Assembly (NCBI GenBank): GCA_031273775.1
Contig: JAISRF010000058.1
Coordinates: 1 to 11,550, forward strand
DNA from: Oscillospiraceae bacterium
Lineage (GTDB): Bacteria > Bacillota > Clostridia > Oscillospirales > Acutalibacteraceae
Length of the DNA stretch: 11,550 nucleotides
Direction of reading: 5' to 3'
Position 1 is the stretch's first letter. Each line of letters starts with the position of its first letter. Shown here piece by piece: positions 1 to 6,460 of this stretch. The position numbers and the translations under genes are program-made. The notes beneath the pieces are model-generated. The model did not search any database. It saw nothing but the letters and a program-made list of their open reading frames with translations, and had not been told where the DNA came from.

Positions 1-1
1 T

Positions 2-439
2 ATTCTTTTTTTCAACGGCCCGGAGCAAATTTCAAGCGCCCGGGAACGACTGGACGGTTATATCCGCGCACACAGGGAACAGGGCGTACCGTATGATGCC
101 GGAAGGGTTCATGTGATTCCCGTTACGGCGACGAATTATGAACCGCTGCGAGAGGTGTTAACGCAGTCGTCCCCCTCCGCGATCATTTGCTTTTCCGACA
201 TTCTGGCACTACAGACCGTTCGCGTTTTGAACCGGATCAGACCCGGTTGGAAGAAAAATACAGTAATCGCCGGATTTGACAATATCAAGTCTTTTTTTCC
301 GCTACCCGTTTCCCTGATTTCAGTCGGACCCGCCGCGGACAGTCTGGGCGGCCGCGCGGCGCAGACGCTGTTAAAGCTAATGCGCGGCGAGAAGGTTGAG
401 AACACAACCGTTTTGCACACGCGCATATTTGACGAGTAA
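2..439 (+). CDS. LacI/GalR-family transcriptional regulator, C-terminal part (5' end outside window)
   Basis: The frame is open from the left edge to a TAA at 437-439 and gives about 145 residues of the periplasmic-binding-protein-like effector domain of a LacI/GalR repressor. Family hallmarks seen in order are ERLDGYIRAH (helix after the first core strands), a Y-x-x-L stretch, PSAIICFSDILALQTVRVL (the usual 'P-A-I-x-x-x-x-D-x-x-A' segment), the IAGFDN signature and a final stretch GGRAAQTLLKLMRGE. The helix-turn-helix DNA-binding domain and the first half of the sensor domain lie outside the window, so the ligand and regulon cannot be read; members of this family usually sense sugars or sugar phosphates. 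The C-terminus (TRIFDE) is short and lacks the common 'L-x-x-R-x-S' ending. A terminator follows about 90 bases later. The family call is firm; specificity is unknown. Confidence 0.87.
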   Translation: MLFFNGPEQISSARERLDGYIRAHREQGVPYDAGRVHVIPVTATNYEPLREVLTQSSPSAIICFSDILALQTVRVLNRIRPGWKKNTVIAGFDNIKSFFPLPVSLISVGPAADSLGGRAAQTLLKLMRGEKVENTTVLHTRIFDE

Positions 440-505
440 GGGCGCACGGCGGCGAGCGCTGTCAAAAGCCGCACCCACGTGGTACGAGACAGCGGAAGAT
501 ATATC

Positions 506-519
506 TGCCGATATCGGCA
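506..519. repeat. 14-bp perfect palindrome TGCCGATATCGGCA
   Basis: TGCCGAT is followed directly by its reverse complement ATCGGCA. It lies between the regulator stop codon and the terminator hairpin. It may be part of the 3' UTR structure or a binding site. A partial echo (ATCGGCAT) occurs at 578-585. No function can be assigned from one copy. Confidence 0.5.
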
Positions 520-525
520 AGCATC

Positions 526-565
526 AAGCGAATGCAATCCTCGCGTGAACGGGGATTCGCTTTTT
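526..565 (+). terminator. Rho-independent terminator after the LacI-family gene
   Basis: AAGCGAAT (526-533) pairs with ATTCGCTT (555-562), with a large loop that can form extra pairs (AATCC with GGATT). The run TTTTT (561-565) begins within the 3' arm. The T-run lies only on the plus strand side, so it serves the regulator gene. The minus-strand kinase gene that ends at 593 has no comparable T-run after this stem. Confidence 0.7.
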
Positions 566-592
566 GTGCGAACCAAATCGGCATATAAGCGT

Positions 593-1510
593 TTAAACTA
601 CTTCAGATGGGTATGTTAGGTATCTGAAAGTGTTTAACTCTTCCCAATCATGCGCCTTTGACAAGTTAAATTCCCGATTTGCATATTGGCCGGCGGACAT
701 TCCACCTGCAACTTTTTCCTGATTTTGAGCTAACATAATACATGACACAAGAGCTTTTTTTGATCTGAAATACGCACTGATCCTGTGATGCCCATCATAG
801 ATAAAGAAAAAGCCATTGGCAAAAATAATATCAACAGGATTAATATTTTCACCATCAGAAATCATGGAAACATATTTGTCAATAGTGTCCATTGAGGTAG
901 CTCTGATATTCTGTGTTGGGTACAAGCAAAGCGGGGAAATCAAAAAAATCGGATCCGTTCTGTTTGTGTCCCTCTTATCGTACTGCTCCATAATTACATC
1001 AGCAACGCATTCCGGAGAAATATCAGTAGTATCCACTATTAAATCATAGTTAGATAAATCACAGCAATTTACGCCATATTTTTGGTTGTATCGTAAATTT
1101 TCACTCGCTTTTCTTGCCTTCAAAAGTTCTTTTGCATGTTGGACATCTGTATATTCCTCCGTGGGGCCTCTTAGATCAGACATGACCCTTTGAGCGGCGA
1201 TTGTTTCGTCCGTTGTAAGGAAAACATTGAAAGTGTTGTTCACGAAATGCCACGCCATTCTTGAATCTATAGCAATGTCGTCTTGAAAATCTGAAAGTTT
1301 GATCAATTCTCCATCTATCAATTCGTCTATTTCCGGATTGCTTTCGCTATGCTTATTTAAATCAAAAGTGGACATGCCCATTTCGGCAGCAATTTTTCTT
1401 TGAATTGTCCCTGTTGAAAAGATTTGCAGTCCATATTTTTTGCGAAGCTCTCCGCAAACAGTGCTCTTACCACTCCCGAGGTCACCCGTTATAGTAATTT
1501 TTACCGACAT
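593..1510 (-). CDS. (d)CMP-kinase-like P-loop domain fused to a ParB/sulfiredoxin-like domain
   Basis: The protein is 305 aa. Residues 1-180 resemble archaeal-type cytidylate/adenylate kinases: Walker A GDLGSGKST (9-17), STGTIQRKIAAEMGMS (32-47, like the NMP-binding segment of these kinases), IDSRMAW (81-87), and an Arg/Lys-rich lid-like region (108-145) ending in a Tyr-Gly. The strand YDLIVDTTD (155-163) closes the fold. Residues about 186-260 look like a ParB/Srx domain: a 'P-x-Q-x-x-R' stretch (198-203), then an isoleucine-rich strand and DGHHRISAYF (239-248), the GHHR box of ParB and SerK/SbnI-type serine kinases. The last 45 residues (AHDWEELNTF) are unrecognised. I chose the ATG at 1510 because GGAG lies 8 bases upstream; an in-frame extension to 1582 lacks a site. 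The gene is much more AT-rich than lepA or hemW. Substrate and role are unknown: nucleotide or small-molecule kinase and DNA-linked activity both remain possible. Confidence 0.85.
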   Translation of the reverse strand: MSVKITITGDLGSGKSTVCGELRKKYGLQIFSTGTIQRKIAAEMGMSTFDLNKHSESNPEIDELIDGELIKLSDFQDDIAIDSRMAWHFVNNTFNVFLTTDETIAAQRVMSDLRGPTEEYTDVQHAKELLKARKASENLRYNQKYGVNCCDLSNYDLIVDTTDISPECVADVIMEQYDKRDTNRTDPIFLISPLCLYPTQNIRATSMDTIDKYVSMISDGENINPVDIIFANGFFFIYDGHHRISAYFRSKKALVSCIMLAQNQEKVAGGMSAGQYANREFNLSKAHDWEELNTFRYLTYPSEVV

Positions 1511-1522
1511 ATTTTTTTCTCC

Positions 1523-1530
1523 TTCACAAT
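1523..1530 (-). promoter_or_regulatory. Ribosome binding site that fixes the kinase-ParB start
   Basis: Read on the minus strand, the bases before the ATG at 1510 are GAAGGAG followed by an A-rich spacer of about 8 bases. This is a near-ideal Shine-Dalgarno spacing and favours this ATG over the upstream ATG at 1582. Confidence 0.75.
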
Positions 1531-1662
1531 ATATAGTTTCCTCGAAAACTCGGAAAGCCTTGAAAATAAAGAGTTTGCACAAGAGGATGGATGTTTATTT
1601 CCGTACTTACAAAAAAGGGTGATTATTTTGTTAGGAACATGGACATCTCACGCAGACTACCA

Positions 1663-1688
1663 GCAGCAAGCCGTTGCTGCAAGCTTGC
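1663..1688 (-). repeat. Two overlapping, mutually exclusive hairpins in the kinase leader
   Basis: GCAGCAA (1663-1669) pairs with TTGCTGC (1674-1680) around a 4-base loop. Alternatively GCAAGC (1666-1671) pairs with GCTTGC (1683-1688). The two pairings share bases and cannot form together. They lie within the predicted 5' leader of the minus-strand kinase gene, some 150 bases before its start. Confidence 0.5.
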
Positions 1689-1727
1689 CGCTGACTGACA
1701 GTGGTTTCCCCCACGTATCGTACACAT

Positions 1728-1756
1728 AGTTTACCACCTGTACCCTGTGCTGTCAA
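1728..1756 (-). promoter_or_regulatory. Sigma-A-type promoter for the kinase-ParB gene
   Basis: On the minus strand TTGACA (1756-1751, a perfect -35) is followed after exactly 17 bases by TAAACT (1733-1728, 4 of 6 matches to TATAAT). Transcription would begin near 1721, giving a long leader. I saw no better promoter closer to the gene: TATATT at about 1530 has only a poor -35 and would place the start on top of the ribosome binding site. Confidence 0.6.
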
Positions 1757-1812
1757 GCGGCCCGGTTACACCGCCGTGTTGGAAAAGGTGGATGGCGTCA
1801 ATAAATTTTAAG

Positions 1813-1841
1813 TTGAAAAACAGAATGTGCTATGGTATAAT
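1813..1841 (+). promoter_or_regulatory. Extended -10 sigma-A promoter for the SNF2 helicase (and perhaps lepA-hemW-LCP)
   Basis: TTGAAA (1813-1818), a 17-base spacer and a perfect TATAAT (1836-1841) with the TG of an extended -10 at 1833-1834. The start of transcription is expected near 1848. This makes a GTG start at 1850 leaderless and supports the downstream ATG at 1937 as the real start. Confidence 0.8.
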
Positions 1842-1936
1842 CATTTTCGGTGAAAAGTGACGGAAAAATCGGAAAATTAAATTTGCGCGCGCCCGGATCC
1901 CCATTGGGGTACTATCATTTAGGGGTGGTCATTGAA

Positions 1937-4624
1937 ATGGCGCTAACATGCTCAAGCGGTATAAATCTTGAACTCATCAAAAAAGAGGTTTTGTCGCGGC
2001 TGTCCGGTGAGGAAATTGCTTGCGGTGAAGCTTTATTTAACAACTGCGATTGCCAAATCCTGTCTCAATCGGCGGTGTCGGTTGATTTTTTGGTCAATAC
2101 CTCGGACAAGGCCGAAGCCGTGGAATACTCACTGCAGATTCATGAAAATCCGGACGGCATCGCGGGATTTACGCCTAAAATCGGCGGCAAACCCCTAGAG
2201 TGGGATCGGAATTCATATGCCTGTTTGCTGCAATACGAGCAGGAGCTCTGCATTCTTAATCCGAAAGAGAAAATCGAACATAAAAAATATTCCCGCCAGG
2301 GCATGATTAGGCGTGTGCTTGACGAACGAAGGCAAAAAGCCGAAAAAGCGTCATACCGAATTCAGTGGGCCGACAATATTTACGGCGACCACCTCTTGTT
2401 CAACGAGCATAATGTGCGTTACAAGGTGTTCCTTCGCGACTTTGAAGCGGAAACCGGGTACAGCGACAGCTGGGATTCCAAACTCAACAAGCTGGGAACT
2501 ACCAAACATATCATGTACACGTTCGGCGAATTAAAGAAAAACCGTGTTTTGTTCGATCGGTTGGACAAAACATTCCCTTTCATTGAGATATTTTGCGACC
2601 CGCTGAATGAATATAAAATATGCTGGTTTTATCCCTATCCCTTACCCTCAAACGCTCAAAACCTGATTGGCCGTTACTTCAAAAATCAAAAATCCATCGA
2701 AAACGATGAAACTGAAATCAAAGGTTTTTTGGATTTTATCACAGACGCTCAGGACATTGAAACCATCTGCGTCCGCCCCGAAGTCAAGGAAAAAGTGGAA
2801 CGCGCCTTCGAGCAATCCTTATTAAAAGAGCTGGCACACAGTTATACGCCCGACTATTCGCCGGTTAAAACTGAGCTTTTCCCTTATCAGAAGGAGGGGG
2901 CGGAATTTGTCCTGTTTAAAAAAGCGGCGATTATCGCCGATGAGATGGGTCTGGGCAAGACCGTTCAGGCCTTGACCGCCGCGGTGCTTAAGAAGCAGGT
3001 GTTCGGTTTTGCCAAAACATTGATTGTCTGTCCCGCGACCTTAAAATCCCAATGGAAAAAAGAAATTGAAAAATTTACGGACGAAAAAGCTCTTGTGGTA
3101 ACCGGTACGCCAAAGGAACGGGAAGCGCAATATCAAAACGGCGGATATTATTTCTTCATTGTCAATTACGAAACCATTCTCCGGGACAACCTTGCCATCA
3201 ATAAGGCCGGAATGGATTTTCTGATTCTTGACGAGGCACAAAAAGTAAAAAACTTTGAGACCAAAACATCTTCGGCCATCAAACGGCTGGCGGCGAAGCA
3301 TACGCTGGTGATTACCGGTACACCGATTGAAAACCGGCTGATTGATATTTTTTCGATCGTCAGCGTAATTGATCCGTATTTTTTCGGGCCGCTGTGGGAA
3401 TTCTCATACCAGCATTGCTTATTCGACCCCGAAAGAATAAACAAAATCAACGGGTATTACAACTTGCAAAATCTGAATAAAATGCTGTCCGATATTTTGA
3501 TCCGCCGCGAGAAAAGAAACGTGCTAGATCAGCTTCCGAACGTTTCGCAGATAGACATCCCCGTTGAATTGTCCCCCGAGCAGGCAGAATATCACGCGTC
3601 GTACGCCAAGGGAATCGCAAGTCTCCTGCGAAAAAAATTCCTTACCGCCTATGACATGCAAAAAATGCAGCTGCTGCTTTGCAATATGCGCATGGTCTGC
3701 GACTCGACCTATCTAATCGATGAAGAAACGAACATATCGCCGAAGTTGCAGGAATTGGAAAGTATCCTTTTCGAACAGCTTGATCTGAAAAAAAGCGATA
3801 AAAAAATAATCATTTTTTCCGAGTGGGTCAAGACGCATAAATTGATTGGCCGGATGCTCAGGGAGAATAAGGTCGGTTTTATTGAGCTGAGCGGAAAGGT
3901 TCCGGTCAAATTAAGGGGTGACCTAATCAAAAAATTTGAAAGCAGCCCGGAGTGCAAGGTTTTTTTGTCCACGGAAGCCGGGGGCGCGGGCTTAAATTTA
4001 CAGGTCGCGGACACGTTGATCAATTTTGAGCTCCCGTGGAATCCCGCCAAAAAGAACCAGCGAATCGGACGCATTGACCGATTGGGACAAAAGAGCAGCC
4101 ACCTTACGATTTACAACCTAATTACCCAGAATTCGATTGAACAGCAGATTGCGGTCGGTTTACTCGTCAAGCAAAATCTCTTTGAAGGCGTTTTGGACGA
4201 CGGGAGCAAGACCGATTATGTCGATTTTTCCTCCAAAGGCCGGTCACAGTTTATTGACCAGTTAGAGGCGTTTGTAAACCGGGCGCCGGAAAATCCGGAA
4301 GCCGAAGAGACTTCAAGTGACGCGCAAGAAGGATTCCCTGAACCGGACGAGGGGGGTGCGGAGGATTTTGTTCCTGCTGATATGGCAAGCGCCGGCACGG
4401 ATAAACCGTATGACAGGGAAGACGATGCCAAAGAGCGGCAGCCCGAGGTGGTTGAAAGCAAAACGAAAACAGCCGAACTGGAACAGGTAATGAAAAGCGG
4501 TATGCAATTTTTGGCGGGATTGTATAAAATGTCGACCGGCCAGGAAATGGGCTTGGAAAACCGGCAAGTGACCGTCAACAAGGAAACGGGCGAAATCACC
4601 ATGACCTTCAAATTGCCAGTGTAA
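1937..4624 (+). CDS. SNF2-family DEAD/DEAH-type helicase/translocase
   Basis: An 895-aa superfamily 2 ATPase of the SNF2/Rad54 group. It is expected to translocate along double-stranded DNA and remodel bound proteins. Motif I DEMGLGKT at 335-342, Ia as CPATLKSQW, II as DEAQ at 432-435, III as TGTPIEN near 460, IV as IIIFSEW, V as STEAGGAGLNLQ and VI as QRIGRIDRLGQ at 708-718 are all intact. Residues about 10-100 look like a SWIM-domain N-terminus (LSGEEIACGEALF, then alternating strands) but the C-x-C...C-x-H zinc ligands are absent. Residues 100-300 are unrecognised. After motif VI comes an acidic low-complexity tail, then a short conserved-looking end. The start ATG at 1937 has AGGGGTGG 8 bases upstream; a GTG at 1850 in the same frame is rejected because it abuts the promoter. 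lepA begins 27 bases after the stop with no strong terminator between. Partner and biological role are not evident. Confidence 0.95.
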   Translation: MALTCSSGINLELIKKEVLSRLSGEEIACGEALFNNCDCQILSQSAVSVDFLVNTSDKAEAVEYSLQIHENPDGIAGFTPKIGGKPLEWDRNSYACLLQYEQELCILNPKEKIEHKKYSRQGMIRRVLDERRQKAEKASYRIQWADNIYGDHLLFNEHNVRYKVFLRDFEAETGYSDSWDSKLNKLGTTKHIMYTFGELKKNRVLFDRLDKTFPFIEIFCDPLNEYKICWFYPYPLPSNAQNLIGRYFKNQKSIENDETEIKGFLDFITDAQDIETICVRPEVKEKVERAFEQSLLKELAHSYTPDYSPVKTELFPYQKEGAEFVLFKKAAIIADEMGLGKTVQALTAAVLKKQVFGFAKTLIVCPATLKSQWKKEIEKFTDEKALVVTGTPKEREAQYQNGGYYFFIVNYETILRDNLAINKAGMDFLILDEAQKVKNFETKTSSAIKRLAAKHTLVITGTPIENRLIDIFSIVSVIDPYFFGPLWEFSYQHCLFDPERINKINGYYNLQNLNKMLSDILIRREKRNVLDQLPNVSQIDIPVELSPEQAEYHASYAKGIASLLRKKFLTAYDMQKMQLLLCNMRMVCDSTYLIDEETNISPKLQELESILFEQLDLKKSDKKIIIFSEWVKTHKLIGRMLRENKVGFIELSGKVPVKLRGDLIKKFESSPECKVFLSTEAGGAGLNLQVADTLINFELPWNPAKKNQRIGRIDRLGQKSSHLTIYNLITQNSIEQQIAVGLLVKQNLFEGVLDDGSKTDYVDFSSKGRSQFIDQLEAFVNRAPENPEAEETSSDAQEGFPEPDEGGAEDFVPADMASAGTDKPYDREDDAKERQPEVVESKTKTAELEQVMKSGMQFLAGLYKMSTGQEMGLENRQVTVNKETGEITMTFKLPV

Positions 4625-4651
4625 GGAATCGTTACAAAAGGAAGAGTGCGC

Positions 4652-6460
4652 GTGGAATATCCACAGTCTAACATCCGGAATTTCTGCATCATCGCCCATA
4701 TAGATCACGGGAAGTCCACCCTGGCCGATCGGCTTCTGGAAGTGACCCAGAGCGTGGCCGACCGGGACATGGAGGAGCAATTGCTTGATTCCATGGATCT
4801 GGAAAGGGAGCGTGGCATTACCATTAAAGCGCACGCCGTTACACTGTATTATAAGGACGTGGACGGACGAGAGTATGAGCTGAACCTAATCGACACGCCG
4901 GGGCACGTGGACTTTAATTATGAGGTATCCCGATCCCTTGCCGCCTGTGAGGGTGCGGTGCTGGTGGTGGACGCCACGCAGGGGATTGAGGCTCAGACGC
5001 TGGCCAACACGTATTTGGCGGTTGACCATGGGCTGGAAATTATCCCGGTCATCAACAAAATCGATCTGCCCTCTGCGGATCCCGAGCGCGTGGCTGAGGA
5101 AATAGAGGATATTATCGGCATTCCGACCGCCGGCGCGCCCCGCGTTTCCGCCAAAAGCGGCGTCAACATTGAGCAGGTGCTGCGGGCGGTCGTCACGCAA
5201 ATACCCGCGCCCTCCGGTGACGCCGGTGCCCCGCTCAAGGCTTTGGTTTTCGATTCCTATTACGACGCCTACAAGGGCGTGGTGGTGCTATTCCGGGTGA
5301 TGGAGGGAAAAATCGCACCCGGGCTGCGGATTCGCATGATGGCGACCGGCGCGGAATATGACGTGCTGGAAGTCGGGCGGCGGGGGGCGGTCAGCATTGA
5401 ACCCTGCGGCGGCCTGACCGCCGGGGAGGTGGGTTATCTGGCGGCCTCTATTAAAAACGTGGCGGACGCGCGCGTGGGCGATACGATTACCGCAGCGCAA
5501 AACCCCGCAAACCGACCCCTGCCCGGTTACCGCAAGGTGAATTCCGTGGTTTTTTGCGGTATCTATCCCGCGGACGGCGCGAAGTACCCCGAAATGCGCG
5601 AGGCGCTGGAAAAGCTGCAGCTGAGTGACGCTTCCCTGCTCTTTGAGCCGGAAACCTCTCAGGCGTTGGGGTTCGGGTTCCGTTGCGGTTTTTTGGGCTT
5701 ACTTCACATGGAAATTATTGAGGAGCGGCTGGAACGGGAATATAATTTGGACATCATCACCACCGCGCCTTCGGTGGTGTACCGATTCAACATGACAAGC
5801 GGCCAAACGCTGGAGGTGGACAACCCTACCAATTACCCCGACCCGGCGCATATTGTGACCGCGGAGGAACCGGTTTGCGACGTGCACATTTTCTCTCCGT
5901 CCGAATACGTCGGCAATATCATGGAACTGGCGCAGGAGCGGCGCGGCGTGTTCCGCGACATGCAATATACCGGCAAGGAACGGGTGGATATTCATTACAC
6001 CCTGCCGCTCAACGAAATTGTGTATGATTTCTTCGACGCTCTTAAATCTCGCACCAAGGGTTACGCCTCTTACGACTACGAGCTTAAGGGCTATGAAAAA
6101 TCCAATCTGGTCAAGTTGGACGTGCTGCTTAACGGCGATATTGTGGACGCTCTTTCATTTGTTGTTCACAACGACAAGGCCTATCCGCGCGCACGGCGGA
6201 TTGCGGAAAAGCTAAAGGACAACATCCCCCGCCAACTGTTTGAGGTGCCGATTCAGGTAGCGGTGGGAGGCAAGGTAATCGCCCGCGAAACCGTGAAGGC
6301 GGTGCGGAAGGACGTGCTGGCCAAGTGTTACGGCGGCGACATCACCCGCAAAAAAAAGCTGCTGGAAAAGCAAAAGGAGGGCAAAAAAAAGATGCGGCAA
6401 ATTGGCAGTGTAGAAGTTCCTCAGGAGGCCTTTATGGCCGTGCTGAAATTGGATGAGTGA
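4652..6460 (+). CDS. lepA: Translation factor LepA / elongation factor 4 (GTPase)
   Basis: A 602-aa, full-length member of the ribosome-bound translational GTPases. EF4 acts on the 70S ribosome, with roles proposed in back-translocation and in initiation or 30S biogenesis. The N-terminus NIRNFCIIAHIDHGKSTLAD carries the G1 loop (15-22); RERGITI is switch I, DTPGH (81-85) is G3 and NKID (135-138) is G4. Further on are the LepA-specific CGIYPADGAKYPEMREALEK stretch, an EF-G-like domain V (FGFRCGFLGLLHMEI) and the lysine-rich LepA C-terminal domain. The GTG at 4652 is preferred over the GTG at 4646 because AGGAAG (4639-4644) is 7 bases from the former and only 1 base from the latter. The gene ends by overlapping hemW by 8 bases (ATGAGTGA). 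Confidence 0.98.
   Translation: MEYPQSNIRNFCIIAHIDHGKSTLADRLLEVTQSVADRDMEEQLLDSMDLERERGITIKAHAVTLYYKDVDGREYELNLIDTPGHVDFNYEVSRSLAACEGAVLVVDATQGIEAQTLANTYLAVDHGLEIIPVINKIDLPSADPERVAEEIEDIIGIPTAGAPRVSAKSGVNIEQVLRAVVTQIPAPSGDAGAPLKALVFDSYYDAYKGVVVLFRVMEGKIAPGLRIRMMATGAEYDVLEVGRRGAVSIEPCGGLTAGEVGYLAASIKNVADARVGDTITAAQNPANRPLPGYRKVNSVVFCGIYPADGAKYPEMREALEKLQLSDASLLFEPETSQALGFGFRCGFLGLLHMEIIEERLEREYNLDIITTAPSVVYRFNMTSGQTLEVDNPTNYPDPAHIVTAEEPVCDVHIFSPSEYVGNIMELAQERRGVFRDMQYTGKERVDIHYTLPLNEIVYDFFDALKSRTKGYASYDYELKGYEKSNLVKLDVLLNGDIVDALSFVVHNDKAYPRARRIAEKLKDNIPRQLFEVPIQVAVGGKVIARETVKAVRKDVLAKCYGGDITRKKKLLEKQKEGKKKMRQIGSVEVPQEAFMAVLKLDE

Larger units (their letters stand above)
1511..1936. other. Divergent intergenic/regulatory region
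   Basis: The 426 bases between the kinase-ParB start and the helicase start hold two outward-facing promoter candidates (minus strand 1728-1756, plus strand 1813-1841) and two overlapping inverted repeats at 1663-1688. They also hold a short ACAC/GTGT hairpin near 1768-1779. Short open frames on the plus strand across 1424-1729 are antisense to the kinase gene, have no ribosome binding site and resemble no known family, so I see no gene here. The kinase mRNA would carry a leader of about 210 bases. Confidence 0.7.

Noticed and set aside
136..576. 146-codon open frame on the minus strand opposite the LacI-family gene
   Set aside because: It is antisense to a clearly conserved protein, has no family resemblance and runs through the terminator hairpin.
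1663..1688. Possible tRNA or transposon end in the divergent region
   Set aside because: Only short stems are present; there is no cloverleaf, no TTC-like loop, no CCA end and no paired terminal repeat or transposase.
1424..1729. 101-codon open frame on the plus strand across the kinase start and leader
   Set aside because: More than a quarter is antisense to the kinase gene, no ribosome binding site precedes it and the translation resembles no protein family.
1850..1936. N-terminal extension of the SNF2 helicase
   Set aside because: It starts 9 bases after a perfect -10 box and lacks a ribosome binding site; ATG 1937 is better supported.
4313..4834. 173-codon open frame on the minus strand across the helicase end and lepA start
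   Set aside because: It is a shadow of two well-supported genes and its composition reflects their complementary codons.
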